Positions 1-7,631 of a DNA stretch of 20,988 bases are shown here, in pieces. A model generated the notes under the pieces. The model did no database searches. It was not told the DNA's origin and saw nothing but the letters and a program-made list of their open reading frames with translations. The position numbers and the translations under genes were made by a program. This DNA comes from JAZOTK01 sp045534775 (lineage in GTDB: Bacteria; Bacillota; Clostridia; RUG12999), in contig JAZSKI010000004.1 of NCBI GenBank assembly GCA_045534775.1, forward strand, positions 1 to 20,988, given 5' to 3'. The stretch's first letter is position 1. Every line of letters begins with the position of its first letter.

Positions 1-79
1 TATATTTATTTTAACAGAAATTGCGGATAATTACAAGAGGAAAATTAAAAAAATTACAAAAGAAAGAGGTTTTTCTGAA

Positions 80-763
80 ATGAAGGAAAATATTTATACA
101 ATTCCCCTTAATGACAGCTTTGATAATAAAGAATTATGCCCCTTTTGCTTTCTTGAAGATAAGCTGGAACGAGATGGCACAGACTACGCTCTCGGTGCAT
201 CTATGATGGAGCCTGACAGCCGTATTGAAAGCAACGAAAAAGGGTTTTGCCGTCGGCACTATTCTATGATGATGAAGGAGAATAAAAAGCTGAGCCTTGC
301 CCTTGTGATGTCAACTCATCTGGAATTTGTAAAGGAAAAGGCGGAAGCTGTAAAAACCGGCGAGAAAAACGGGCTTTTCAAAAAGAATAAATCTGATAAT
401 TTAACCGACCTGAAAAAATGTAGTGAAGGTTGCGTTATCTGCGAAAAAATTGATTATCATATCAATCGGTATTTAGATGTGTTCCATTATTTGTGCAAAA
501 AAGAAACAGAATTTGCACAAAAAGCCGATAACTGCGGTAACCTCTGTTTAAGACATGCCGTAATGCTACTCGAAAGAGCCGATGCTCAGCAGACGGAACG
601 GGTTTTGAATATGCTCAAAAAATCTTTGGAGTTAAGTATAACCGATTTAAAAGCATTTATTGATTTATTTGATTACCGCAACAAGGATAAGGACGGCAGT
701 GCCTGCAAGGAAGCGGTTAAAAACGCCGTATACCTGGCAGGCGGAAGTCTGGAAAATATGTAA
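80..763 (+). CDS. DUF6062 family protein, probable metal-binding
   Basis: This 227-residue soluble protein resembles the DUF6062 family of Firmicutes, whose members begin with a similar MKE-x-IYTIP motif. The family's function is not established as far as I know. Two similar metal-ligand modules are visible. The first is C20-x2-C23 followed by C57-x2-H60. The second is C118-x2-C121 followed by C156-x2-H159, with almost the same spacing. This suggests an internal duplication, each half binding one metal, probably zinc. No signal peptide or membrane segment is seen. The ATG at 80 is preceded by AGAGG about ten bases upstream and matches the family N-terminus. The frame stays open to the left window edge, so a longer protein cannot be excluded. 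It is convergent with the AraC gene, only 18 bases away. Confidence 0.8.
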   Translation: MKENIYTIPLNDSFDNKELCPFCFLEDKLERDGTDYALGASMMEPDSRIESNEKGFCRRHYSMMMKENKKLSLALVMSTHLEFVKEKAEAVKTGEKNGLFKKNKSDNLTDLKKCSEGCVICEKIDYHINRYLDVFHYLCKKETEFAQKADNCGNLCLRHAVMLLERADAQQTERVLNMLKKSLELSITDLKAFIDLFDYRNKDKDGSACKEAVKNAVYLAGGSLENM

Positions 764-781
764 TAGTATTTATAAAATCAA

Positions 782-1504
782 TTATTTAAGTTTTTTAATC
801 TGTGACGGTGATATACCGAATTTCTTTTTAAAGGTATTGGAAAAGGCGGATTGAGAAGAAAAGCCGCATTCAAAGGCAAGAGACTTGACATCACAGCCGT
901 TTTTGAGCGCTGTGAAAGCCTTTTCCAATCTTAAATTATTCATATATTTATGGGGTGTTACACCCGTTTCTTTTTTAAACAGCTTTATAAAATAGTATTT
1001 ATCCATATTGAAAAGCTTAGACAGCTGTTCAATGGTGAGAATATCGGGAGAAGAGTTCATATAGGAAATAATTTCGTATATTCTGCCCGAAGGAGTAGCA
1101 AAGATAGGAGTAATTTCGTTACACAGATGAAGCAGAGTATTGAGCAGAGAGACTGAAAAATCATCATCTATGCTTTGCGTGCTGTTAAGCAGGGCAGTAT
1201 ACGCTTTAATAAAGTGTTCTAAAACGGGATGGTTTGCAACCTTTATTGTAACAATATCCTTAGCCGTAAGCTGCGGCATGACGGTAAAGTCGATAAAAAA
1301 ATGCTTAAAATCCTTGCCAAGCTGCCATTTGTGGTCAGCATTGTCGCTTATTATATAGAGGTTACCTTGAGTAAGCATAGTGCCGTCACAATAGGCATAG
1401 CCCGAATAAACATAATATAATTTGTTCGCTTTTATCTGATGGTTTATGTACCACGAGCCGCGAACTGTCGTTTTGCCGAAACACCAAATTCCTAAATCCA
1501 TCAT
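782..1504 (-). CDS. AraC family transcriptional regulator
   Basis: This 240-residue regulator has an N-terminal cupin-like ligand-binding half (about residues 1-130) and a C-terminal AraC DNA-binding domain with two helix-turn-helix motifs (about 140-240). The C-terminal half carries family hallmarks: LSKLFNMDKYYFIKLFKKETG, then P-x-KYMNNLRLEKA, and finally ECGFSSQSAFSNTFKKKFG followed by SPSQ. I chose the first ATG of a tandem ATG pair at 1504 because GGTGG lies six bases upstream. The longer upstream frame is hydrophobic and unlike the family. The gene is divergent from the alpha-L-fucosidase gene at 1626, so it probably senses a sugar and controls that gene and perhaps the glycan genes downstream. 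The inducer cannot be read from the sequence. Confidence 0.88.
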   Translation of the reverse strand: MMDLGIWCFGKTTVRGSWYINHQIKANKLYYVYSGYAYCDGTMLTQGNLYIISDNADHKWQLGKDFKHFFIDFTVMPQLTAKDIVTIKVANHPVLEHFIKAYTALLNSTQSIDDDFSVSLLNTLLHLCNEITPIFATPSGRIYEIISYMNSSPDILTIEQLSKLFNMDKYYFIKLFKKETGVTPHKYMNNLRLEKAFTALKNGCDVKSLAFECGFSSQSAFSNTFKKKFGISPSQIKKLK

Positions 1505-1520
1505 ATTAATCCACCAATTT

Positions 1521-1574
1521 TGATAAAGATTATCACAATTTTTATTATTTACATTTTGATAATACTGTGATAAT
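1521..1574. promoter_or_regulatory. Candidate AraC-type operator, repeated TGATAA boxes
   Basis: The divergent spacer holds four copies of TGATAA or its complement. Positions 1521-1535 form the palindrome TGATAA-AGA-TTATCA. Direct copies lie at 1557-1562 and 1568-1573, eleven bases apart, about one helical turn. ATTATCACA (1529-1537) and TGTGATAAT (1566-1574) are also a perfect nine-base inverted pair. Evenly phased half-sites beside an AraC gene are a plausible operator, but the DNA is AT-rich and no binding is shown. Confidence 0.45.
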
Positions 1575-1585
1575 ATAAGTATAGC
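1556..1585 (+). promoter_or_regulatory. Probable promoter of the fucosidase gene
   Basis: A TTGATA -35 box (1556-1561) is followed after 18 bases by TATAGC (1580-1585), about 40 bases before the fucosidase start. The -35 matches consensus at five of six positions and the -10 at four. Two TGATAA boxes overlap the -35 and the spacer. Binding there could repress this gene, or the promoter could be regulated from the upstream palindrome. Confidence 0.45.
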
Positions 1586-1625
1586 ATAAAACTTGTAAAA
1601 ATGCAATAGAAAGGTGGAAAAAACT

Positions 1626-2609
1626 ATGAATAACAAAGAATGGTTCCGCGAGGCTAAATTCGGAATGATGATTCATTGGGGTCTTTATTCGCTATTGGCA
1701 GGTGAACATAGGGGACAAAGATATGACAACAATGATAAAATAGTAGGTGAGTGGGCACCCGTTGGAGAGTGGGTAATGTCCAGATACCGTATTCCCATAG
1801 CAGAATATGAGGGTCTTGCAAAAATCTTTAATCCTATATATTTTGATGCTGATGAGTGGGTTAGTATGGCAAAGGCAGCAGGAATGACATATTTTGTAAT
1901 TACAAGTAAGCATCACGATGGTTTTGCACTTTTCAAATCGGAAAACGACCCGTATAATATTGTTGATGCAACTCCGTTTAAAAGGGATGTTATTAAAGAG
2001 CTTTCCGAAGCCTGCAGGCGTCATGGGTTGAAGTTTGGACTTTACTATTCGCAGGAATTGGATTGGCACGAAGCCCACGGAGGAGGTTATGACTGGAACG
2101 GCAAGCTGGATTATAAGGGCTGTATGTGGACGAACGATTGGGATTTTCCGGGACTGAAAAAGGATTTTTCTATTTGCTTTGAGAAGAAAATTAAACCTCA
2201 GGTAAAAGAGATTTTGACCAAATACGGAGATTTGGCTCTGATTTGGTTTGATACACCGGGGGTGATTACCCCCGAACAAAGCAGAGAGCTTTATGATATG
2301 GTGAAGGAATATCAGCCTGATTGTCTGATAAATTCTCGTATCGGCAACGGTCTCGGCGATTATAAATCATGCGCCGATAACGAAATACCGGATGATTATA
2401 AAACGGAGCTCTATGAGTCTGCTTGTACATTAAATGATACGTGGGGATATATGGCATTTGATAATAACTGGAAATCAGCGAAAAAAATTATCGAAACAAA
2501 GAACCATTTGAACGAAAGAGGAATTAATTATTTACTTAATATAGGTCCTGATTATCTGGGACGTTTTCCCGTACCTGCAATGGATATTTTAAAAGAATTA
2601 GCAAAATAA
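1626..2609 (+). CDS. Alpha-L-fucosidase, GH29, cytoplasmic
   Basis: This 327-residue enzyme of glycoside hydrolase family 29 should release terminal alpha-L-fucose from oligosaccharides by a retaining mechanism. Family signatures appear in order: MMIHWGLYS (about 14-22), TSKHHDGFALF (about 93-103), the nucleophile motif IWFDTPG with Asp near 209, INSRIGNG, the NDTWGYM segment, and the NHLNERGINYLLNIGPDYLG segment. It holds only the catalytic barrel, without the C-terminal beta-sandwich of many homologues, and has no signal peptide, so it should act inside the cell. The ATG at 1626 follows AAGGTGG at an eight-base spacing. A GTG at 1614 lies inside that ribosome binding site and is unlikely to be used. 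The divergent AraC gene is its probable regulator. Confidence 0.93.
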   Translation: MNNKEWFREAKFGMMIHWGLYSLLAGEHRGQRYDNNDKIVGEWAPVGEWVMSRYRIPIAEYEGLAKIFNPIYFDADEWVSMAKAAGMTYFVITSKHHDGFALFKSENDPYNIVDATPFKRDVIKELSEACRRHGLKFGLYYSQELDWHEAHGGGYDWNGKLDYKGCMWTNDWDFPGLKKDFSICFEKKIKPQVKEILTKYGDLALIWFDTPGVITPEQSRELYDMVKEYQPDCLINSRIGNGLGDYKSCADNEIPDDYKTELYESACTLNDTWGYMAFDNNWKSAKKIIETKNHLNERGINYLLNIGPDYLGRFPVPAMDILKELAK

Positions 2610-2614
2610 CCTGA

Positions 2615-2642
2615 ATATGCTCTGTCATTTGGCAGAGCATAT
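2615..2642 (+). terminator. Hairpin after the fucosidase gene
   Basis: Six bases after the stop codon, two 12-base arms (2615-2626 and 2631-2642) pair fully apart from one G-T wobble, around an ATTT loop. The following bases (CTTATACA) are a poor T-tract. It may be a weak terminator or a 3'-end stabilising hairpin. Confidence 0.55.
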
Positions 2643-2658
2643 CTTATACAAAAATTGA

Positions 2659-2687
2659 TTGACATATTTTAGTTTTAGTGGTAGAAT
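2659..2687 (+). promoter_or_regulatory. Strong sigma-A promoter for the DUF4432 gene
   Basis: A perfect TTGACA (2659-2664), a 17-base spacer and TAGAAT (2682-2687) lie 45 bases before the ATG at 2733. The ribosome binding site CGGAGGA precedes the start at about 2719-2725. The gene is therefore transcribed independently of the fucosidase. Confidence 0.8.
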
Positions 2688-2732
2688 ATAGATAAGGGAA
2701 CTTGAATTATAAATAAAACGGAGGAATTTCAA

Positions 2733-3722
2733 ATGAAAAATTATGAAAAATATGTTGGTCATCCTTCACAGCTTTGCGGAGTTGAAGAGGTTGCACTTTT
2801 AAAGGGTAAGGGGAAGGGAATGACTCTTCTTGAAATCCGAAATGGTAAAGGCTTGCAGGTTACGCTTTCAGCAGACCGTGCCATGGATATTTCCAGAATT
2901 AACTACGAGGGTGTGAATATGGGATATTTTGCACCCTGCGGTTATGTTGCACCTGCTTTTTACGACAATAAAGGTTCGGGCTTTTTAAAATCCTTTACGG
3001 CAGGCTTTTTGACAACCTGCGGTCTTACGGCGGTGGGCTCTCCTTGTGTGGATGACGGCGAGGAGTTACCTCTTCACGGCGGTATTTCAAATGTACCATG
3101 TGACAACTACAGCTACAGCGAGACCGATGACGAAATTACGGTTTCGACAGTTGTACGCGAAGCGGCAGTTTTTGCACATAAAATGCAGCTTTCAAGGAAA
3201 CTTATTATTTCAAAAAATGAAAACAGCTTGACAATAGAGGATGAGATTGAAAATATCGGTTCAGAGAAATCACCGTTTATGATTTTGTATCATTTTAACA
3301 TGGGTTATCCGCTGTTGACAGAAAATTCTAAGCTGGTTATTGATGCAGTGTCGGTAAAATCACGTGATGCCGAAGCAGAAAAGTATTTTAATTCACGTCT
3401 TGAGATGGAAAAACCGCAGGCGGGCTTTGCGGAAAGATGCTATTACTATGATATGAAAAGTGAAAACGGTATAGCAGGCTGTAGTATTTATAATCCCGAT
3501 ATAAAGAAAGGTCTTAAAATGTCTTATACAAAAGAAACTCTTGATTGCTTTACCGAATGGAAGATGATGGGTGAAGGTGAATACGTACTTGGACTTGAAC
3601 CCGGAAACTGCAATCCTGACGGCAGAGATGTGCTCAGAAAAGAAGGAAGATTAAAATTCCTTGAGCCTAAAGAAAAATGCAGTACAAAAATAGAATTTGT
3701 CTTTACCGGTGAGGAAAAATAA
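2733..3722 (+). CDS. DUF4432 family, aldose-1-epimerase-like protein
   Basis: This 329-residue cytoplasmic protein resembles DUF4432, a branch of the galactose-mutarotase-like beta-sandwich superfamily. Recognisable stretches are LQVTLSADRAMDISRINYEG (about 41-60), GLTTCGL-like glycine-rich sequence near 92-97, LPLHGGISN (about 112-120), a central FMILYHFNMGYPLL segment, and EPGNCNPDGRD near the C-terminus. The conserved His in LHGG and in YHFN and the acidic residue in EPGN fit sugar binding and anomer interconversion. The substrate is unknown; released uronic acid or fucose units would suit the context. It has its own promoter and strong ribosome binding site and is followed by the transporter gene. 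Family assignment is firm, catalysis is inferred. Confidence 0.8.
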   Translation: MKNYEKYVGHPSQLCGVEEVALLKGKGKGMTLLEIRNGKGLQVTLSADRAMDISRINYEGVNMGYFAPCGYVAPAFYDNKGSGFLKSFTAGFLTTCGLTAVGSPCVDDGEELPLHGGISNVPCDNYSYSETDDEITVSTVVREAAVFAHKMQLSRKLIISKNENSLTIEDEIENIGSEKSPFMILYHFNMGYPLLTENSKLVIDAVSVKSRDAEAEKYFNSRLEMEKPQAGFAERCYYYDMKSENGIAGCSIYNPDIKKGLKMSYTKETLDCFTEWKMMGEGEYVLGLEPGNCNPDGRDVLRKEGRLKFLEPKEKCSTKIEFVFTGEEK

Positions 3723-3730
3723 TATTTTTG

Positions 3731-3750
3731 ACGAATACTTCGTATTTTTT
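3731..3750 (+). terminator. Weak Rho-independent terminator after DUF4432
   Basis: Just after the stop codon, ACGAA (3731-3735) pairs with TTCGT (3739-3743) over a three-base loop, and a run of Ts follows at 3745-3750. The stem is only five base pairs, so termination is probably partial and the transporter gene may be partly co-transcribed. Confidence 0.4.
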
Positions 3751-3777
3751 GCCTAAAAATCCATATTTTTTCCGTTA

Positions 3778-3792
3778 AGTATATGGTATACT
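3778..3792 (+). promoter_or_regulatory. Possible MFS promoter with palindromic -10
   Basis: TATACT (3787-3792) is a good -10 box, but at -35 there is only a T-rich stretch. The -10 is one half of a palindrome AGTATA-TGG-TATACT (3778-3792). A missing -35 and a palindrome over the -10 are consistent with a regulated promoter, though the region is AT-rich and chance is possible. Confidence 0.4.
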
Positions 3793-3828
3793 GTTAATGT
3801 TGTGTTAAAACAATTTTTTGGAGGAAGT

Positions 3829-5052
3829 ATGTATAAAAGATTTGCGGTTTTAAAGGAAAAAAATATTAAAATGTTCATACTGCTGCAGGTACTGTATGCA
3901 GGTATAACAGGTGTACTTAATATATTCATGAATACATTTTTTATGAAATTTTTAGGTAGCACGTCAAACGAAATACTTCTGTATAATTTGGTTATGGCGA
4001 TGGTACAGCCCTTTGCGATGATTACGGCAATAAAGCTGTCAACAAAGGTTGCCGCACTGACCGTACAACGTTTTTGCTTTATCTTTTTTAGCATAATGTG
4101 TATATGGCTTATGATTTCCGGCGAGAAGGTAGCCCCGTATTATCTTGTATTTTCAGTACTTATGAGCTTTGGTTCGGCATATTATTTTACTATTTATTCC
4201 AGACAGATGATATCGTATACAAAGGATGAATTAAGAGATGTTATAAGCGGAATAACGACTTTTTTAGGTCTGATTGTTTCACTTGCGCTACCTCTTTTAT
4301 CGGGTTTTTTGATGACTAAATATGGCTTTTGGGGGTATAGAATTATGTTCGCCGTAGAAGCCCTGCTTGCGGTTTTGGCGATTATCACCACCACGGGCTT
4401 AAAGTCCGTAAGAACCTCAGATGATGAAAAAAATATAGGAACTATTGAGGTTTTAAAAGCTATTTTAGGTAATAAGCAAGGATTAAAAATAATGATAGCC
4501 AACGGCATAGATAACGGTCGCAACTTCACTATTACCTTTTATGTTACCATACTGATATACAGTATTATCAGTAGCGAAATGCTTGTAAGTGTAAATTCAG
4601 TAGTAGGAAGTATTGCAGGTATTGTCGGTGCATTGTTTTACGCTGTGATTGTGTCTGTTAAAAACAGAACAAAAGCGGTTTACATTTCCGTAGTTATTGC
4701 GGTTATGGCATGTATTCCTATGATTATTTCATTGTCACCGATAACGTTAATATTTTTTGCAGCTGTTAATAACCTTTGTAATACATATATATCATCTCCG
4801 GTACTTAACTCGTATTTTGCTTATATTGACACTATACCGTTGCTTAAGGGAAAAGAAGCGGAGGCACATTTTGTGCGTGAGCTGTTTATAATGGCAGGAC
4901 GGGTTCTTGGTATAGCTTTAATTTTTTTGATACCGCAAAGCGATATGGGTATAGTAATTACCCTTATAATTATGGTTGCAAGCTGTGCGATTTCAGGAAT
5001 GTTAATAGAGACTAATGATTATTACACGCATAAGAAAGGAAGATTATTATGA
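3829..5052 (+). CDS. MFS transporter, probable sugar or oligosaccharide permease
   Basis: This 407-residue membrane protein has about twelve hydrophobic segments in two halves. The break is a charged cytoplasmic loop near residues 190-215 (GLKSVRTSDDEKNIGTIE), as in the major facilitator superfamily. The start at 3829 has GGAGG a few bases upstream; a GTG at 3802 has no such signal. Its last four bases are the ATGA overlap with the GH28-like gene, so the two are translationally coupled. This suggests the permease imports the saccharide that the hydrolase cuts. The sequence resembles no transporter of known substrate closely enough for me to name the substrate. The N-terminus is cytoplasmic and lysine-rich, without an extra signal sequence. 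Confidence 0.8.
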   Translation: MYKRFAVLKEKNIKMFILLQVLYAGITGVLNIFMNTFFMKFLGSTSNEILLYNLVMAMVQPFAMITAIKLSTKVAALTVQRFCFIFFSIMCIWLMISGEKVAPYYLVFSVLMSFGSAYYFTIYSRQMISYTKDELRDVISGITTFLGLIVSLALPLLSGFLMTKYGFWGYRIMFAVEALLAVLAIITTTGLKSVRTSDDEKNIGTIEVLKAILGNKQGLKIMIANGIDNGRNFTITFYVTILIYSIISSEMLVSVNSVVGSIAGIVGALFYAVIVSVKNRTKAVYISVVIAVMACIPMIISLSPITLIFFAAVNNLCNTYISSPVLNSYFAYIDTIPLLKGKEAEAHFVRELFIMAGRVLGIALIFLIPQSDMGIVITLIIMVASCAISGMLIETNDYYTHKKGRLL

Positions 5053-6599
5053 TTAAGTTTACCCCAATACCTTCGAGTGAAAAAATCTCAGAAGATTTCA
5101 AAATTAAAATAAATGGTATAAAAGCAGATCCCTATACCGTCAGGGTGTCAGCAATGCCCTTTAACTGCATTTGGCCGGGTCATCAGAGAACTCTTGACCA
5201 GACCGAGGAGGCGGCTGTTATTTCATACGGCGCAAACGAACCTGCCGAATTTGAGGTTGAAGCAACCCGCGATTTTGAAGAAGCCGTAATTCGCCCTTTG
5301 TCGGACAATGTGAAATTACAAACTCAGGGCAGAAAAATTACCTTTACCATAGATAAACCGGGACAGTATGTGCTGGAGCTTGACGGATTTCACAAGCCGC
5401 TCACTATTTTTGCTGACCCCATAGAAGATTTTGATGTTTCAGGTGATAATGTAATATGTTTCGGGAAAGGTGTTCACCATCCCGGATGTATAGAGCTGAA
5501 GAGTAATCAGACCTTGTATATTGAACGCGGTGCGGTGGTTTACGGCTCCGTACTTGCAATTAACGCTGAAAATATAAGCATTAAAGGCTTTGGTATCTTA
5601 GATGGAAGCTGGGAAAAACGTGATTGGGATACTGTGTTGGTACCTGCAGATATTAAAAGAAGAAATCCCGAGCACGATATATACAGTCCTGTGCTTAAAA
5701 AAAGCCCTGTAGGGGATGTAAATCTTAAAGGCTCAGTGCTTTTGCAGAATGAGGAAGAATTTAGAAAATTATTAGAAGAAACAAAACAGCTTACAAGCTG
5801 TATTCACTTGTATCATTGTAAAAATGTGGAAATTAAAGGCGTTACCCTTCGTGATTCATCAGGCTTTACAGTTATAGTGGGCAACTGCGAAAACTTTGTT
5901 TGTGATAACATCAAGCTGATAGGTATGTGGAGATATAATTCCGATGGTATTGATATTTTCAACAGCCGCAACTGTACAATTAAAAACTGTTTTCTTCGTA
6001 ATTTTGATGACTGTGTGGTACTTAAAGGAATCCCCGGCTGGGATACCTGGAATATGGAAAATATCATTGTTGAAAACTGCGTAATATGGTGTGATTGGGG
6101 CGGTGCTCTTGAAATCGGCGCAGAGACCAATGCGGATGAGTACAGAAACATTATTTTCCACGACTGTGACTGTATCCATATAGTAGACATTGCACTTCGG
6201 GTACATAACTGCGACCGTGCTCACATACATCATTTAATATATGATAATATCAGAATTGAATATTCAAAATATTATGTAAGACCTATGGGACAGGTAAGTG
6301 ATGATGCAAAATTTGTTCCGACGCCTCATATACCTTATGCACTTATGATATCCTTTGAAAAAAACACCTTCTATTCCAACGCAAAAGTAAAGGGAAAGGT
6401 TACCGATGTTTTGTTTAAAGATATTCAGATTATAGGTGACGGTTTGGAAGAAATGCCGCCGGTACTTTTTGAAAGCTATGATGCGGAGCATAATACAGAT
6501 GGCGTTATAATTGAAAACCTGACCAAAAACGGCGAAAAAATCACAGAAGTGAATCCCGCGTGGTTAGAAGAATTTACAAAGAATGTAATAATTAAATAA
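5049..6599 (+). CDS. GH28-like right-handed beta-helix glycoside hydrolase
   Basis: This 516-residue protein has an N-terminal beta-sandwich-like region (about 1-125) and a parallel beta-helix with many N-x-x-I-x-G repeats (about 135-500), as in polygalacturonases of family GH28. It keeps NSDGID at 297-302 and FDDC at 319-322, which match the conserved N-x-D and D-D acid residues. Where classical GH28 enzymes have GHG, it has WGGALEIGAE (350-359) without the histidine, and the later R-x-K appears as ALRVHN. The substrate may therefore differ from plain polygalacturonan, and it could be an exo-acting or rhamnogalacturonan-type enzyme. No signal peptide is present, so it should work in the cytoplasm on imported oligosaccharides. 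It overlaps the transporter gene by four bases. Confidence 0.8.
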   Translation: MIKFTPIPSSEKISEDFKIKINGIKADPYTVRVSAMPFNCIWPGHQRTLDQTEEAAVISYGANEPAEFEVEATRDFEEAVIRPLSDNVKLQTQGRKITFTIDKPGQYVLELDGFHKPLTIFADPIEDFDVSGDNVICFGKGVHHPGCIELKSNQTLYIERGAVVYGSVLAINAENISIKGFGILDGSWEKRDWDTVLVPADIKRRNPEHDIYSPVLKKSPVGDVNLKGSVLLQNEEEFRKLLEETKQLTSCIHLYHCKNVEIKGVTLRDSSGFTVIVGNCENFVCDNIKLIGMWRYNSDGIDIFNSRNCTIKNCFLRNFDDCVVLKGIPGWDTWNMENIIVENCVIWCDWGGALEIGAETNADEYRNIIFHDCDCIHIVDIALRVHNCDRAHIHHLIYDNIRIEYSKYYVRPMGQVSDDAKFVPTPHIPYALMISFEKNTFYSNAKVKGKVTDVLFKDIQIIGDGLEEMPPVLFESYDAEHNTDGVIIENLTKNGEKITEVNPAWLEEFTKNVIIK

Positions 6600-6606
6600 T
6601 TAAGAT

Positions 6607-6648
6607 GGGCTGTGATAGTCAGATTTTAAAATCATTTTATCACAGCCC
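6607..6648. terminator. Bidirectional terminator between convergent operons
   Basis: Two perfect eleven-base arms, GGGCTGTGATA (6607-6617) and TATCACAGCCC (6638-6648), flank an inner self-complementary GATTTTAAAATC. The downstream side on the plus strand is GTTAATTTT. The hairpin lies between the convergent GH28-like and glycosyltransferase genes and could stop transcription from both sides. Confidence 0.8.
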
Positions 6649-6669
6649 GTTAATTTTGGCATAAAATCT

Positions 6670-7629
6670 TTAGTTTAAAAATTTATCTATTATAAACTTA
6701 GGTCTTGCTTTGGTTTCCAGATAGGTTTTGCCGATGTATTCGCCTATTATGCCTATTGCAAGGAGCTGGAGGCCGCCTATTGCCCATACAGAGATGGCAA
6801 GGGTTGTCCAGCCGGGGACTGTTCTTCCCATGAAAAATACTACAAGGAAGTAAATCAGCATCAGCATACTGATAGCGAAGATACCAAATCCCAGAGTGGT
6901 TATCATTCTGATAGGTTTAATACTGAAGGAGGTTATTCCTTCAAAGGCGAAAGCAAGCATTTTTTTCAGAGGGTATTTTGATTCTCCTGCGAAGCGTTCA
7001 CTTCTTTCGTAGGTAACAATATCAGATTTATAGCCGATGAGAGGTACGATTCCGCGAAGGAAAAGGTTAACCTCTTTAAATTCCTCAAGGCCTTCAAGAG
7101 CACGTTTGCTCATAAGTCTGTAATCGGCGTGGTTGAACACTATATCAACACCTAACTTCTGCATAACCTTATAAAAGCCTTCGGCGGTAAAACGTTTGAA
7201 GAAGGTATCGGTTTCCCTGGCACTTCTTACGCCGTAAACCACGTCACAGCCCTCGTAGAATTTATCTGCCATTTCATCAACGGCATTAATGTCGTCCTGT
7301 AAATCGGCATCCATTGAAATAGCCATATCACAATGGTCTTTAACTGTCATGAGTCCTGCAAGAAGAGCGTTCTGATGACCCTTGTTACGGGACAGCTTAA
7401 TACCTGAAATGAGCGTATACTCACTGTGAAGCTTTTCAATAATTTCCCAGGTTTTATCCTTTGAACCGTCGTTTACGAAAACGATACGGCTGTCGGGACT
7501 TACCTTATTATTGCTGATGAGAGTATTTAATTTTTCGAGAAGTCGGGTCGAGGTTTCGGGTAAAACCTCTTCCTCGTTATAGCAGGGTAATACCAGATAT
7601 AAGGTTTTCGGTGAAAATTCGTTGTTCAT
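6670..7629 (-). CDS. GtrB/DPM1-like membrane glycosyltransferase, GT2
   Basis: This 319-residue enzyme has a GT-A catalytic domain (about 1-225) followed by two membrane helices (about 234-258 and 268-292). That is the layout of bactoprenol glycosyltransferases such as GtrB, which move a sugar from a nucleotide donor to undecaprenyl phosphate on the inner face of the membrane. Visible motifs are LPCYNEEEVLPE, VFVNDGSKDKTW, MDADLQDD (the metal-binding D-x-D region) and GESKYPLKKM. It starts two bases after the purD stop, with GGAGTG lying inside the end of purD, so it is the last gene of the purine operon. Nothing in its sequence relates to purines. The donor sugar and final acceptor cannot be told. 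Confidence 0.88.
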   Translation of the reverse strand: MNNEFSPKTLYLVLPCYNEEEVLPETSTRLLEKLNTLISNNKVSPDSRIVFVNDGSKDKTWEIIEKLHSEYTLISGIKLSRNKGHQNALLAGLMTVKDHCDMAISMDADLQDDINAVDEMADKFYEGCDVVYGVRSARETDTFFKRFTAEGFYKVMQKLGVDIVFNHADYRLMSKRALEGLEEFKEVNLFLRGIVPLIGYKSDIVTYERSERFAGESKYPLKKMLAFAFEGITSFSIKPIRMITTLGFGIFAISMLMLIYFLVVFFMGRTVPGWTTLAISVWAIGGLQLLAIGIIGEYIGKTYLETKARPKFIIDKFLN

Positions 7630-7631
7630 AT

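Noticed and set aside
2..79. Open frame from the left edge continuous with the DUF6062 gene
   Set aside because: The family N-terminus and an AGAGG site support the ATG at 80. The upstream residues look like untranslated AT-rich DNA, though a longer gene cannot be fully excluded.
1505..1636. Longer N-terminus for the AraC protein
   Set aside because: It would run through the divergent promoter region and adds an AT-rich hydrophobic stretch unlike AraC proteins. The ATG at 1504 has a good ribosome binding site.
1692..2279. Long antisense frame inside the fucosidase gene
   Set aside because: The opposite strand encodes a clear GH29 protein with intact motifs, and the antisense product has no recognisable domain or ribosome binding site.
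5813..6233. Two antisense frames inside the GH28-like gene
   Set aside because: They are shadows of the beta-helix coding sequence with no initiation signals and no known domain.
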